From positions 62,001-126,000 of the forward strand of contig NZ_JBJQOQ010000006.1 in assembly GCF_046036945.1 (NCBI RefSeq): DNA of 64,000 nucleotides, in the 5' to 3' direction. Shown one piece after another: positions 1-8,205 of this stretch (position 1 is the stretch's first letter; every line of letters begins with the position of its first letter). The position numbers were made by a program, and so were the translations under genes. The DNA comes from Brevibacillus_C sp046036945. Its GTDB lineage: Bacteria; Bacillota; Bacilli; Brevibacillales; Brevibacillaceae. The notes beneath the pieces are model-generated. The model searched no databases. It saw nothing but the letters and a program-made list of their open reading frames with translations, and was not told where the DNA came from.

Positions 1-497
1 GTGAACGGGCAGACGGGAATGATCGCGTCACCGGGCCGGACGCCGAATTCTTCCGCTTCTTTTTTGCTGGAGGCGCCGATGTCGATAAACATGTCCTTGA
101 TCTCGACGACTTTTTTTCTCGCTTCCGGCGTCATCAAGTGGGGCGGAACCGATCCGACCACACCGTCCACCATGCCGTTCCGGGTCTGCACCTGGACGCG
201 TTGGGCCAGCATCACCTGTCCCCACCAGCCGCCTAAGGTCTGGAACTTGATAAAGCCATTATCGGTAATCTGGGTTACCATAAAGGCCACTTCGTCCAGA
301 TGGCCGGCGATGACGATCCGCGGACCGTCAAAGTTTCCGGTTTTTTTGGCAATCAGGCTGCCGAGTCCGTCATAGCTGATCTCGTCGGCATATGGCGCTA
401 TGTACTTGCGCATCACATCGCGGACGGATGATTCCATGCCGGGTGCTCCGGGCGCCTCCGTCAGTTCGCGAAACATCTCAAGCGTTTCATTTCCCAT
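1..497 (-). CDS. M42 family metallo-aminopeptidase, N-terminal part (runs off window)
   Basis: The reading frame opens at ATG 497, behind an AAAGGGTGG ribosome binding site, and stays open to the window edge, so about 165 N-terminal residues are present. The translation begins MGNETLEMFRELTEAPGAPG and has the metal-ligand motif AGHLDEV (His66, Asp68) of the M42 glutamyl-aminopeptidase/endoglucanase family, followed by the GGWWGQV region. These are cytosolic dinuclear-metal aminopeptidases that trim peptides. It lies 26 bp downstream of the DUF1294 gene on the same strand, an order like ysdA-ysdC of Bacillus subtilis. The C-terminal catalytic half is outside the window. Confidence 0.9.
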   Translation of the reverse strand, partial: MGNETLEMFRELTEAPGAPGMESSVRDVMRKYIAPYADEISYDGLGSLIAKKTGNFDGPRIVIAGHLDEVAFMVTQITDNGFIKFQTLGGWWGQVMLAQRVQVQTRNGMVDGVVGSVPPHLMTPEARKKVVEIKDMFIDIGASSKKEAEEFGVRPGDAIIPVCPF

Positions 498-523
498 TTG
501 TACCACCCTTTCCGTTTATTTAC

Positions 524-874
524 TTACCAAAGATACCAGATACCTATGGCTTGAAGCAAAAAGAACAACGGAATGCATGTAAGAAAGGAAGCATGCCTGC
601 TTTTATGATGCACCAAGACCATACCCAAGCCAATGCCCGCAGCGCCCCCCAGCAGTCCGGTCAAGAGCAAGCTGTTTTCCGGCAGGCGAAACTGCCTCCG
701 CCTGGCTGCTTGCTTGTCGATCGCCATCAGCGCAAAAGCGTAGCCGTTGATTCCGAGAAGCCCGCAAAACAAAGGCAGATGCTGGCCCGTTGCCACACCC
801 CATAAGATCAACAGCCAACCGAGCACAAGGACGATCGTCCGCGTCCGGGCGTGTGCCCGCAGCTTTTCCCCCAT
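524..874 (-). CDS. DUF1294 family small membrane protein (YsdA-like)
   Basis: This 116-residue protein starts at ATG 874 behind AAAGGAG. It has hydrophobic stretches at about residues 12-30, 34-52, 66-86 and 97-114. Between the second and third lies the conserved positively charged loop with the MAIDKQAARRRQFR motif that marks DUF1294 proteins. The length and four-helix layout match the family. Its biochemical role is unknown. It is followed 26 bp later by the M42 peptidase gene and preceded 36 bp upstream by the DedA gene, so the three may be co-transcribed. Confidence 0.85.
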   Translation of the reverse strand: MGEKLRAHARTRTIVLVLGWLLILWGVATGQHLPLFCGLLGINGYAFALMAIDKQAARRRQFRLPENSLLLTGLLGGAAGIGLGMVLVHHKSRHASFLTCIPLFFLLQAIGIWYLW

Positions 875-910
875 ATGTCCTGACTCCTTTTTTTGACGGC
901 CTGCAGCCGT

Positions 911-1510
911 TTAATTCGCGATGCGCCTCCATCTGACCAGCAGCATCACGACCAGCAAGGCGACGAGAACGGCGAGCGCATAAAAGCCATAGCGCCTTGT
1001 CACTTCTATGATCTGCCACATGTTCTTGCCAAACAAATAGCCCACTTCATAGAAGCAGAAGGTCCAGACGAGACCAGTGGTATAGGAAAACAACGCGTAT
1101 CGGCGGTACTTCATTCCGCCTGTCGCGACGATATAGGGAACAACGTGTCTGACTACCGGCAGCAAGTAGCTGAGGCACAGCGAAAACGTTCCGTATTTGT
1201 GAATCAGCGCAACGGAACGTTCAATATGCCGCTCCATCTTTTTCTTACGCGACAGCCAGTTCAGAATCGGCTTGCCAAACAGCCGTCCGAGCAGATACCC
1301 GATTGACAGTCCCGAGACGACGCCGAGGTAATCAACCAGAAAGGTGTACACCGGGTCGAGATACCCCTGTGAAGCGACAAAGCCGCCTGTCGCCACCACC
1401 AATTCGTCGGGAATCGGCAGGCCGACAATCCCCAACCACAGTAGAAAAAACAGAGCCAAATAGCCGTACTGTTCGATCAGCGAGATCAGCAGATCGAGAT
1501 TTATCTCCAT
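911..1510 (-). CDS. DedA family membrane protein (VTT domain)
   Basis: This is a 199-residue integral membrane protein. It shows the DedA/VTT pattern: an N-terminal amphipathic segment with the GLPIPDE motif near residue 30, the glycine-rich G-x-L-x-G-YLLGRLFG helix near 70-80, and the conserved basic region around LLPVVRHVVPYIVA near 115-130. DedA proteins are thought to be proton-coupled lipid (undecaprenyl phosphate or phosphatidylethanolamine) transporters or scramblases. The substrate here is not predictable. It is one of three VTT-domain proteins in this window; the others are at 15640 and 52848. Confidence 0.9.
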   Translation of the reverse strand: MEINLDLLISLIEQYGYLALFFLLWLGIVGLPIPDELVVATGGFVASQGYLDPVYTFLVDYLGVVSGLSIGYLLGRLFGKPILNWLSRKKKMERHIERSVALIHKYGTFSLCLSYLLPVVRHVVPYIVATGGMKYRRYALFSYTTGLVWTFCFYEVGYLFGKNMWQIIEVTRRYGFYALAVLVALLVVMLLVRWRRIAN

Positions 1511-1617
1511 AACATGTGTCCCCTATCCGTTTCATCCATGAGCCAAGATGCCGAAAATATTTTGTACCAGTGGCCGAAATAACGAATCATATGCTCCCCG
1601 GCCGTCATCCATTCCAT
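1501..1617 (-). CDS. Possible 38-residue ORF overlapping the DedA start
   Basis: An ATG at 1617 opens a short frame rich in aromatic residues, beginning MEWMTAGEHM. Its stop codon TAA overlaps the DedA start region, an arrangement seen in translational coupling. No ribosome binding site precedes the ATG, and I do not recognise the product. It is the only coding signal in the 190 bp between the radical SAM gene and DedA, and it may be spurious. Confidence 0.2.
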   Translation of the reverse strand: MEWMTAGEHMIRYFGHWYKIFSASWLMDETDRGHMLWR

Positions 1618-1700
1618 TTTTTTGCCCAATTTGATGGGAAGATTCTAATCTAGATACGCAGAAACCGGGCAAAAAGTTACAAGGGAGTACAAATGCTCCT

Positions 1701-3479
1701 TTATCCCGCGATCGAAACGGGCCGGTCCACGACCACAAAAGTATTATCCCTGCTATCTGTATAAGGATAGTAGACAACCAGCGTATAGTCGCCCTCTGCC
1801 AATTCGCCGTTCTTCAGCCAGCGTTCAACATCAAACGAAACCGGTGTGACAACTGTCCGTTTAAAGTACTCTTTTTCATTCGTCGCGTGGTCGGCAAAAT
1901 CCTCGCGCAGCCGTTCACGCTGGGCCTGCACCTGTTGGAAGGCCGCCTTCAGTTCCGCTTTCCCCGTATCCTCGACCCACCAGACCTTGCGCGGCCGGTA
2001 CTTCTGCTGGATCAGGTAGTCGTACCTCATCAAGCTTTCCACATGGGCCAGCCCGTCTATTTGACGATTCCCCAGGAAATGATGCAGCCGGCTAAACAGG
2101 TCCTCCAGTTGATGGCCGAACCGGCTCCAGCCCTGATTTTCCCAGTAATTTCCAAACTCCTGAAAGAAGTCGAAAGCGGAAGCAAAGTGGCGGGAAATCA
2201 CCCATTCCATGGTGTTGTCCATCCGGTGGGCATTCCAGTACTTCTCCAAGACATCTTCCACCCGTTTGATCCGCATCATATCCTCAAAGCTTAAGCAGTT
2301 GTTGCCGAGGATTTCATAAGGCGCTTCATCCATGTAGACATAGTCGTACTGGGCCGCCCGCGCCCGCATGCCGGTTCCCCGCAGCATCTTCAGGAAGCCG
2401 AGCTGAAGCTCCTCCGGCCGCAGCGCAAACACGTCGTTAAACGTCTTGCGAAAAGACGAGTAGCCCTCCTCCGGCAGACCGGCAATCAGATCGAGATGTT
2501 GGGCAATTTTCCCTGATGCCTTGATTTTTCTCACCGTATTGCTGAGGCGTTCGAAGTTTTGGATGCGCTGGACGAGCCGGTTCGTCTCGTCATTGGTCGA
2601 CTGAACGCCAATCTCGAAGCGAAAAATGCCCGGCGGCGCGTTTTCCGTCAAGAAGTCAACGACGTCCGGCCGAAGGATGTCTGCCGTGATCTCAAACTGA
2701 AAAATCGTCCCGTTGTGATGGTCGATTAAAAACTGAAAGATCTCCAGCGCGTACCGCTTGTGGATGTTAAACGTCCGATCGACGAACTTGATCGTCTTGA
2801 CCCCGTAGTCGATCAGCCGTTTGAGATCCTGCTTGACCCGCTCCAGGTCAAAGTAACGAACCCCGTCTTCGATCGAGGAGAGACAGTACTGGCATTTAAA
2901 CGGACAGCCGCGCGAAGCCTCGAAGTAGACGACGCGGTTTTTCAGCTCGTCCAAATTCTCCGTGTAGGGGGATGGGATCGTATTCAGATCGGCGATTTGT
3001 CCCCGCGGCATGGAAAAACGAACCCGTTCGCCGTCGCGGTAGGCGATCCCCGCCACCTCTTTCAGCCGGGGGGTCTGGCCGGTTCTCCCGGCCTCGTCAT
3101 ACGCCTGACAAAGCTCCAAAAACGTCTCTTCTCCTTCTCCCATGGCAATGACGTCGATAAACGGATACTCTTTCATCCAGAAGTCCGTATCGTAGGACAC
3201 CTCCGGTCCTCCGAGCACTACCGGCGTGTCAGGGCAGACTTTTTTAAAATTGCGAATGACATCCAGAGTTTCGCGGATATTCCAGATGTAACAGGAAAAG
3301 GCGGCAATGTCCGGCTGCCGCTGGTACAAATCCCCGACCATGTTCATCGTGACGTCATTGATCGTGTACTCGACCAGCTCGACATCGGAAAATACCGGCT
3401 TCACATAGCTGCGCAGGTACCGGAGTGCCAGGGACGAGTGGATATATTTGGCATTCAGTGTAGCTAATACGATTTTCAT
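1701..3479 (-). CDS. B12-binding domain radical SAM protein (DUF4080-type)
   Basis: This is a 592-residue protein. Residues 1-130 look like a Rossmann-type cobalamin-binding domain (start MKIVLATLNAKYIHSSLALR, then VVLGGPEVSYD and GEGEETF). The radical SAM cluster motif CxxxCxxC is at Cys192, Cys196 and Cys199. After the TIM-barrel part comes a C-terminal region matching the length of DUF4080 proteins. Such proteins are expected to bind a 4Fe-4S cluster and S-adenosylmethionine; the product is unknown, and methylthiolation or C-methylation are typical of the wider group. It stands alone, 67 bp after moaB, with no substrate clue from its neighbours. Confidence 0.9.
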   Translation of the reverse strand: MKIVLATLNAKYIHSSLALRYLRSYVKPVFSDVELVEYTINDVTMNMVGDLYQRQPDIAAFSCYIWNIRETLDVIRNFKKVCPDTPVVLGGPEVSYDTDFWMKEYPFIDVIAMGEGEETFLELCQAYDEAGRTGQTPRLKEVAGIAYRDGERVRFSMPRGQIADLNTIPSPYTENLDELKNRVVYFEASRGCPFKCQYCLSSIEDGVRYFDLERVKQDLKRLIDYGVKTIKFVDRTFNIHKRYALEIFQFLIDHHNGTIFQFEITADILRPDVVDFLTENAPPGIFRFEIGVQSTNDETNRLVQRIQNFERLSNTVRKIKASGKIAQHLDLIAGLPEEGYSSFRKTFNDVFALRPEELQLGFLKMLRGTGMRARAAQYDYVYMDEAPYEILGNNCLSFEDMMRIKRVEDVLEKYWNAHRMDNTMEWVISRHFASAFDFFQEFGNYWENQGWSRFGHQLEDLFSRLHHFLGNRQIDGLAHVESLMRYDYLIQQKYRPRKVWWVEDTGKAELKAAFQQVQAQRERLREDFADHATNEKEYFKRTVVTPVSFDVERWLKNGELAEGDYTLVVYYPYTDSRDNTFVVVDRPVSIAG

Positions 3480-3546
3480 GCCCGTTCACCTCTTTTTCTA
3501 GCATTCGATTATAGCAAACAGACGGTGATATGGGCAAATGATACGC

Positions 3547-4059
3547 CTACCCTTGTTTTTTCAACTCCCGGACGACATGCCCCAGCTCCGGGACGATCAG
3601 CTTCTCCATCGCCAGCTTTACAGCTCCCGATGACCCAGGCGTGGAAAAAATTGCCCGGCCGCGGTATGTGCCGGCGATTGCCCGGCTGAGAATCGCCGCA
3701 GAGCCGATGTCCACCGCGTAGCTAAGGTAGCGGAACAGTTCGCCAAAACCGGGCATTTCCTTTTCCAGCAGTTCCTTGACAGCCTCGTACGTGGTATCAC
3801 GCGGGGCGATCCCGGTCCCTCCGTTCAACAGGATGACGTCTACCTGGGGATGTCCTGTCCCTTCGCGGATTGCCTCTATGATCTCGCTTGGCTCATCCTT
3901 GACGATGCGGTACAGATGTGTCTCATGCCCCGCGGCCGCCAGCAGGGATTTCATCAAGGCGCCGCTTTTGTCTGTCTCTTCGCTGCGCGTGTCAGAGACG
4001 GTAATCACCATGCAGCCGACAGTTTTCGGCGCTTCTGCTTTGTGTTCACTGGTGCTCAC
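3547..4059 (-). CDS. moaB: Molybdenum cofactor biosynthesis protein MoaB
   Basis: The product belongs to the MogA/MoaB family that adenylylates molybdopterin before molybdenum insertion. Visible motifs are the TVSDTRSEETD strand-loop near the N terminus, the LLNGGTGIAPRDTT nucleotide/molybdopterin-binding loop and the FSTPGSSGAVKLA loop. GTG 4059 is preferred because GGGGAGG lies 10 bases upstream. An in-frame ATG at 4068 is only one base from that site. No other molybdenum-cofactor gene is nearby. The SDR genes upstream are separated by a likely terminator, so it is probably transcribed alone or with the radical SAM gene. Confidence 0.9.
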   Translation of the reverse strand: MSTSEHKAEAPKTVGCMVITVSDTRSEETDKSGALMKSLLAAAGHETHLYRIVKDEPSEIIEAIREGTGHPQVDVILLNGGTGIAPRDTTYEAVKELLEKEMPGFGELFRYLSYAVDIGSAAILSRAIAGTYRGRAIFSTPGSSGAVKLAMEKLIVPELGHVVRELKKQG

Positions 4060-4167
4060 TTGCTGCATTCCTCCCCGTCATACGGACTTTTTTCGAGAAT
4101 GGCCGTATTTACAGATTCTTGGCGGGGCTGTCGTTTCCCTGCTGGATGCCTCTTGGGAAAGAATAAA

Positions 4168-4196
4168 GAAGACCCGAAGCGAAGCTCCGGGGTTGG
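4168..4196 (-). terminator. Likely Rho-independent terminator after the SDR pair
   Basis: On the minus strand a CCCGGAGC / GCTTCGGG hairpin with one G-T pair is followed by TCTTCTTT. It sits 14-42 bp beyond the stop codon of the downstream SDR gene and would separate it from moaB. Confidence 0.55.
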
Positions 4197-4209
4197 CCAG
4201 TAATCACAT

Positions 4210-4974
4210 TTACCTATTTTTCAATAACTGAGCAAACATCTGTGTACCTGGACCCGCTTTCAGGCCGCCGTCGATATAAATGTCTTCACCGGTGATATAG
4301 CTGCAGTCGTCAGCAGCCAAAAAGTGGAACAGAGCAGCACACTCTTCCGGTCTGCACATCCGTGCCAGGGGTGTGATGATCCCGACTGTATGCAGCTCAG
4401 TCTCGCAGCCTTCGGCGTATGCAAGCGGCGTGTCGACAGTGTTGGGACAAATGCAATTGACGCGTATCCGCCGCGCGGCAAGTTCAATCGCCGCCGTTTT
4501 GGTCAAATGGACGACAGCCGCTTTGGACGAACCGTACGCTCCGTACCCGGAAAAACCTTCGTCAGCCGAATTGGAGGCCGTATTGATGATCGAGCCGCCG
4601 TCTTTCATGTAGGCAGGAGCGTATTTGAGACCGTACAGCACGCCAAACACATTGATCCGAAACATCCGTTCAAAGTCAGCCGCATCCGCTTCGACGAGCA
4701 GCTGTTCCGGCATGATGATCCCCGCATTGTTGATCACGATGTCGATCGGCCCGTACGTATCAAAGGCTGTCTGCATCAGCTGCCTGACTTCTTCCTCCTG
4801 TGTTACATCGGTCTTGACAAACGTACAGCCCAACTCGTCAGCCAGCCTAGTCTGGTCGGTAATATCGGCAATGACAACCTTCGCCCCGGCCGTGCAGAAC
4901 CGTTTGACCGTCGCCAGACCGATGCCGGAGCCGCCGCCCGTGATCACCGCTACCTTTTCCTTGATCGAAAACAT
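4210..4974 (-). CDS. Short-chain dehydrogenase/reductase (FabG-like)
   Basis: This 254-residue protein is a classical SDR. It has the NAD(P)-binding TGGGSGIG motif near residue 12, an NNAG motif near 85, an active-site serine in NTASNS and the catalytic YxxxK (YGSSK) near 150-155. It ends with the ITGEDIYIDGGL segment typical of the family. The residue after the second strand is acidic (VVIADITD), which suggests NAD preference. It starts at ATG 4974 behind AGAGGTGG, 28 bp after the other SDR gene, so the two form an operon led by the sigma-54 promoter at 5848-5865. The substrate is not predictable from sequence. Confidence 0.88.
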   Translation of the reverse strand: MFSIKEKVAVITGGGSGIGLATVKRFCTAGAKVVIADITDQTRLADELGCTFVKTDVTQEEEVRQLMQTAFDTYGPIDIVINNAGIIMPEQLLVEADAADFERMFRINVFGVLYGLKYAPAYMKDGGSIINTASNSADEGFSGYGAYGSSKAAVVHLTKTAAIELAARRIRVNCICPNTVDTPLAYAEGCETELHTVGIITPLARMCRPEECAALFHFLAADDCSYITGEDIYIDGGLKAGPGTQMFAQLLKNR

Positions 4975-5002
4975 TCGGAGCCACCTCTTCTTCGGTTTCG
5001 GT

Positions 5003-5800
5003 TTAGTAATAATGCTCGCGCGGCCCCTTGTACTCCTGCAAGGAGTTGCCGCCGTCCGCTACGAATAGCTGGCCGGTGATGTAGGAAGCCTGTTCCGATG
5101 CCAGAAAGGCAATCAGATGGCCAATCTCCTCCGGCCGGCCGCTGCGGCCAAGCGGAGTGTTCAAACCGGCTGCTGCTTCCTTCTCCGTCTGCGAGCCTGT
5201 CTCAATCCAGCCGGGAGCGACGTTGTTGATCGTAATGCCGTGTTTGGCCACCTCGATGGCGATGCTCCGGCTCATGCCGACCATCGCAGCCTTGGCCGCG
5301 CTGTAGCCCGCTTCACCAGGGTTGCTGCTGATCGGCCCAGTGGTTGACGAGACATTGACGATTCTCCCGTAGCCGCTCTCGATCATCTGCGGCAGGACGG
5401 TCCGGGTGACGTTGAAGCAGGTAGTCAGATTGCGGGAGATGTCCAGATCCCAATCTGCGGCGTCAAGCTCGGCAAACGGCGTAAACTTTTCGGGTGATCC
5501 GACCTGTGCCATGCCGGCATTGTTGACGAGAATGTCAATCCTGCCGTATTTCGCCAGTACTGCTTCGACCAGGGCCAGAACCTGCCGTCTGTCCATCAGA
5601 TCGGAGATATAGCCGGTTGCTTCAATGCCTTCTGTCCGCAGTTCCTCTGCCCGCCGGTAGATCCGCTCCGTCGTGGCGGCTATCGCCAGCCTTCCGCCCA
5701 ACCGGCCGAGGATGGCGGCCGCCGCGAATCCGATTCCCGATGGGCTCCCCGAGCCGGTGACAAGACAGACCTTGCCATCAAAGCGCATGAGTGTTTGCAT
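5003..5800 (-). CDS. Short-chain dehydrogenase/reductase (3-oxoacyl-ACP reductase-like)
   Basis: A 265-residue SDR starting at ATG 5800 behind AAAGGAG. It shows TGSGSPSGIG, an unusual insertion in the glycine-rich loop, then NNAGMAQ, the serine motif NVSSTTG and the catalytic YSAAK. The C-terminal part GQLFVADGGNSLQEY is typical of FabG-like enzymes. It probably oxidises or reduces a hydroxy or keto intermediate, in line with the dehydrogenases and aminotransferase upstream. It is the first gene after a -24/-12 promoter. That places it in the regulon of the sigma-54 activator at 13487-15226. Confidence 0.88.
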   Translation of the reverse strand: MQTLMRFDGKVCLVTGSGSPSGIGFAAAAILGRLGGRLAIAATTERIYRRAEELRTEGIEATGYISDLMDRRQVLALVEAVLAKYGRIDILVNNAGMAQVGSPEKFTPFAELDAADWDLDISRNLTTCFNVTRTVLPQMIESGYGRIVNVSSTTGPISSNPGEAGYSAAKAAMVGMSRSIAIEVAKHGITINNVAPGWIETGSQTEKEAAAGLNTPLGRSGRPEEIGHLIAFLASEQASYITGQLFVADGGNSLQEYKGPREHYY

Positions 5801-5847
5801 GGATTTGTGCTCCTTTCCGTTGTCCGTTCTGTCTTGCTAAAAATACC

Positions 5848-5865
5848 AAGCAACTATCATGCCAA
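5848..5865 (-). promoter_or_regulatory. Sigma-54 (-24/-12) promoter for the SDR operon
   Basis: The minus strand reads TTGGCATG-ATAG-TTGCTT. The invariant GG and GC are present with exactly ten bases between them, and the sequence differs from the consensus TGGCACG-N4-TTGCW at one position. Transcription would begin near 5838, about 38 bases before the SDR start at 5800. The only sigma-54 activator seen in the window lies upstream at 13487-15226. Confidence 0.8.
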
Positions 5866-5950
5866 GGATAGGGAAGCGAAAACAGGGCGGGTAATGCAGT
5901 AAACCCCTTCTACAGAAAGAAGAGAAACACGGGAGCGATGGAGATGATTG

Positions 5951-5978
5951 TCAATTTTAAAAGTGATTTCTCAATTTT
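5951..5978 (-). promoter_or_regulatory. Candidate activator-binding direct repeats
   Basis: The octamer AAAATTGA (minus strand) occurs twice, at 5971-5978 and 5951-5958, exactly 20 bp apart, or two helical turns. The pair lies roughly 90-115 bp upstream of the -24 element, a normal distance for an enhancer site of a sigma-54 activator. The motif was not seen upstream of the other -24/-12 promoter, so the assignment is tentative. Confidence 0.3.
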
Positions 5979-6035
5979 GATAAACGGATCAAAGACACCC
6001 GTGTTCTCCCGGCTGCCTTTTTCGTAACCCTTCGC

Positions 6036-6070
6036 AAAAAATAGGCTAACCGGAAAACCCTGGTTAACCT
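6036..6070 (-). terminator. Rho-independent terminator of the aminotransferase operon
   Basis: On the minus strand AGGTTAACC pairs with GGTTAGCCT (8 of 9) across a 10-base loop and is followed by ATTTTTTG. It lies about 75 bp past the aldolase-like gene, so transcription from 11280 ends here before the SDR promoter. The remaining sequence of the 344-bp gap 5801-6144 shows no gene. Confidence 0.75.
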
Positions 6071-6144
6071 AAACAGATGAACACTGCCCAATCGATGCCC
6101 GATCCCCTTCTCTGTTTCTTGTTCCCGAGCACGTTTCCTTACGA

Positions 6145-6903
6145 TCAATCCAAAAAGTCGGGCTCCTCTCTAAGAACCCGCTCCCACAGCGGTTGAAAAT
6201 TGATGTCGCCGGCCTGATGAAAACCGACCTGTGTCGCCGTCAGCTTGGCGTGCTCGTGGTCGATGAGGATGGGCTTTGCTACCGCTTCGGCCATCAGTTG
6301 CGTCTGACAGCACCGCTCCATGGAGATAAACCACCAGACCGCTTCCTCGACGGAGAGCCCGACGGTCAAGAGACCGTGATTTCTCAGGATCAGCGCTTTG
6401 TTGCTTCCCAGCGCCTGGGCAATTCGCTGGCCCTCATCCACTTCGTAGACAACGCCCGTGTAATCGTCAAACAAGCCATGGTCCTGATAAAACGCGCAGG
6501 CATCCTGCGTAATCGGGTCGAGCAGGCGGCCCAGGGTAGACCAGGTCTTGCCGTACATCGAATGGGAGTGGGCAGCGGCAATCGTATCGGGTCTGGCCGC
6601 GTGAATTTGCGAATGGATCGCAAAGGCGGCCTTGTTGACCGGTTTATCCCCTTCCACGACAACCCCTCGGTGATTGACCAGCAGCAAATCCGACACTTTG
6701 ATCAGCCCAAAATCCATGCCGTAGGGATTGACCCAAAAATGGTCGGTGTACTCCGGGTCACGCGCGGTAATATGCCCGGCAACCCCCATGTCAAACCCGA
6801 ATCGGGCAAACAGGCGGAAAGAAGCTGCCAGCCGCTCTTTCCGATGCCTGCGCTCTTCCTCGATCGATCTTGTGTGAAAAACCGCACCTTCGTTCGTACT
6901 CAC
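6145..6903 (-). CDS. Class II aldolase/adducin family protein
   Basis: This 252-residue cytosolic protein matches the class II aldolase/adducin fold. Metal-binding histidines appear as HSH (His112, His114) and in the RNHGLLTVG motif (His176). The acidic residue that precedes the first histidine block in sugar-phosphate aldolases (SSELPMH-like) is missing here; the segment reads KAAFAIH. Aldol cleavage of a sugar phosphate is therefore doubtful, and it may act on a 2-oxo or hydroxy acid instead. It starts at GTG 6903 behind GGGGGTG and is the last gene of the sigma-54-driven operon, before the terminator at 6036-6070. Confidence 0.85.
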   Translation of the reverse strand: MSTNEGAVFHTRSIEEERRHRKERLAASFRLFARFGFDMGVAGHITARDPEYTDHFWVNPYGMDFGLIKVSDLLLVNHRGVVVEGDKPVNKAAFAIHSQIHAARPDTIAAAHSHSMYGKTWSTLGRLLDPITQDACAFYQDHGLFDDYTGVVYEVDEGQRIAQALGSNKALILRNHGLLTVGLSVEEAVWWFISMERCCQTQLMAEAVAKPILIDHEHAKLTATQVGFHQAGDINFQPLWERVLREEPDFLD

Positions 6904-6930
6904 AGCAAAACACCCCCAAAAGGATTTATT

Positions 6931-7200
6931 TCAGCAAAGATGGCAGCCAAGTCGACAGAGCCGGTAGTTGCTGAAGCTGGCCAGGGTAGGGGTTGCAACC
7001 GTCGTGAGATCGATATTCCCCAACTGAACCGCTTCCACGGCTTCGCGGTCCGATCCGTACAATTGGCTGTTGGGAAATACCTCCAGCGTGATTCTTTCGC
7101 CCGATTTTTCCTCCAGTTTTTTCCAGACGAGCAAGGCGATGTGGGAGGCGTGATCCTCTGCAACCACGTGGGAAAGGCGCAGCTTGGGCGAAAGTCCAGT
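6931..7200 (-). pseudogene. Remnant of a TRAP transporter binding protein (DctP)
   Basis: About 75 codons read LRLSHVVAEDHASHIALLVW and continue through KKLEEKSGERITLEVFPNSQ and LYGSDREAVEAVQLGNIDLT. That is unmistakably the N-terminal lobe of a DctP solute-binding protein. The signal peptide and start codon are missing. The frame follows directly, and in phase, after the TAG stop of the dehydrogenase gene at 7201. It ends after SFSNY with an unrelated tail, so roughly three quarters of the gene is gone. No start or ribosome binding site serves it. It is most simply a deletion scar of a former TRAP transporter gene; an intact DctP is encoded at 21438. Confidence 0.8.
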
Positions 7201-8160
7201 CTAGTAACCCCGTCGCAGATCAACCAAGTACGGCGGAGTGCGGCCCGCCTTGTACGCCTCCATATTCTCCCTGAACTTGTCCAGTCCGCGGTCAAAGTAC
7301 TGGCGGGTCCTGGCGGCGATGTGCGGCGTGATGATCACATTCTGCAAATCCCACAGCGGATGTCCCGCGGGAAGGGGCTCCTCTTCCGCGACATCCAGCG
7401 CGGCTCCCCTGATTGAGCCGTGTTTCAGGCTCTCGACCAATGCCTCCGTATGAACGAGAGAACCTCGTCCGAGATTGATGAGAAAGGCATCTCCTTTCAT
7501 CACGTCAAACTCCTTTTTCCCGAAGCTGTGATGGGTCTCTGGCGTTGCAGGCAGCAGCAGGACGACAAAATCGCTTTCGGCAAGCACCCGATGCTTCTCG
7601 CGCATCGTGTACATCTCGTCAAACGCAGGCTTTCCCGCTCCGCTCGTATTGACTCCGATCACCCTCATGCCCAGCAGCTTGCACCTTTCGGCAATACACT
7701 CGCCAACCGTACCGGCGCCAAAAATCGAAACGGTCTTGCCGAACGCTTCTTCTACAAATTCCTGACGATGCCACAGGTGTTTCTCCTGGTAGGAGCGGTA
7801 TCTCGGCAGGTGCCGGACGACGTACAGGATCATGCCGAGCACGTATTCCGACAAGGGGATGCCGTGAATTCCCCTGATGTTGGTCAGCATGATCTCCTTT
7901 TGCCGCAAAGCCTCAAAAGGAACGTATTCCACCCCGGACTGAAACACTTGGATCCAGCGCAGTGCGGGCATCCGCTCCAGGGCCGCTGCGGTGACATCGT
8001 TGCCGTACGTGATCCAAATTTCTACTTGATCAAGCGGCAGGCCAGCCTTCATGGGATCCGCTTCGACGCAGATCCGCATCGGATCGACGATGGAAGCAAG
8101 CCGGTCCAATTGCTGAGGGCCCAGCCGATCCGGTATCGAAACCAACAACACGCTCATCAT
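7201..8160 (-). CDS. D-2-hydroxyacid dehydrogenase, NAD-binding
   Basis: A 319-residue protein of the D-isomer 2-hydroxyacid dehydrogenase family. It has the dinucleotide-binding motif IFGAGTVGECIAE near residue 145. The catalytic arginine is in LGRGSLV, the glutamate in DVAEEEPLP and the histidine in ITPHIAART. The second strand carries NTSG rather than an acidic or basic cluster, so cofactor preference is uncertain. The start is ambiguous. ATG 8160 abuts the AAAAAGGGG site, while GTG 8151 has a better 9-base spacing. It sits between the amidohydrolase and the aldolase-like gene and probably reduces or oxidises a 2-oxo acid in the same pathway. Confidence 0.85.
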   Translation of the reverse strand: MMSVLLVSIPDRLGPQQLDRLASIVDPMRICVEADPMKAGLPLDQVEIWITYGNDVTAAALERMPALRWIQVFQSGVEYVPFEALRQKEIMLTNIRGIHGIPLSEYVLGMILYVVRHLPRYRSYQEKHLWHRQEFVEEAFGKTVSIFGAGTVGECIAERCKLLGMRVIGVNTSGAGKPAFDEMYTMREKHRVLAESDFVVLLLPATPETHHSFGKKEFDVMKGDAFLINLGRGSLVHTEALVESLKHGSIRGAALDVAEEEPLPAGHPLWDLQNVIITPHIAARTRQYFDRGLDKFRENMEAYKAGRTPPYLVDLRRGY

Positions 8161-8205
8161 CCCCTTTTTCTGATGGTGAAAGAGTTCACAGACAAGAAGC
8201 GGGGC

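Noticed and set aside
1532..1777. 81-codon frame between DedA and the radical SAM gene
   Set aside because: It overlaps the end of the radical SAM gene out of frame, has no ribosome binding site and no recognisable domain.
2760..3467. Long plus-strand frame of 235 codons
   Set aside because: It lies wholly antisense to the radical SAM gene and has no motif; high-GC antisense shadow.
6900..7295. 131-codon minus-strand frame over the dctP remnant
   Set aside because: It is out of frame with both the dehydrogenase and the DctP remnant, and its translation has no domain.
6193..7416. 407-codon plus-strand frame
   Set aside because: It runs antisense across three annotated genes and the dctP remnant with no domain and no start signals; a composition artefact.
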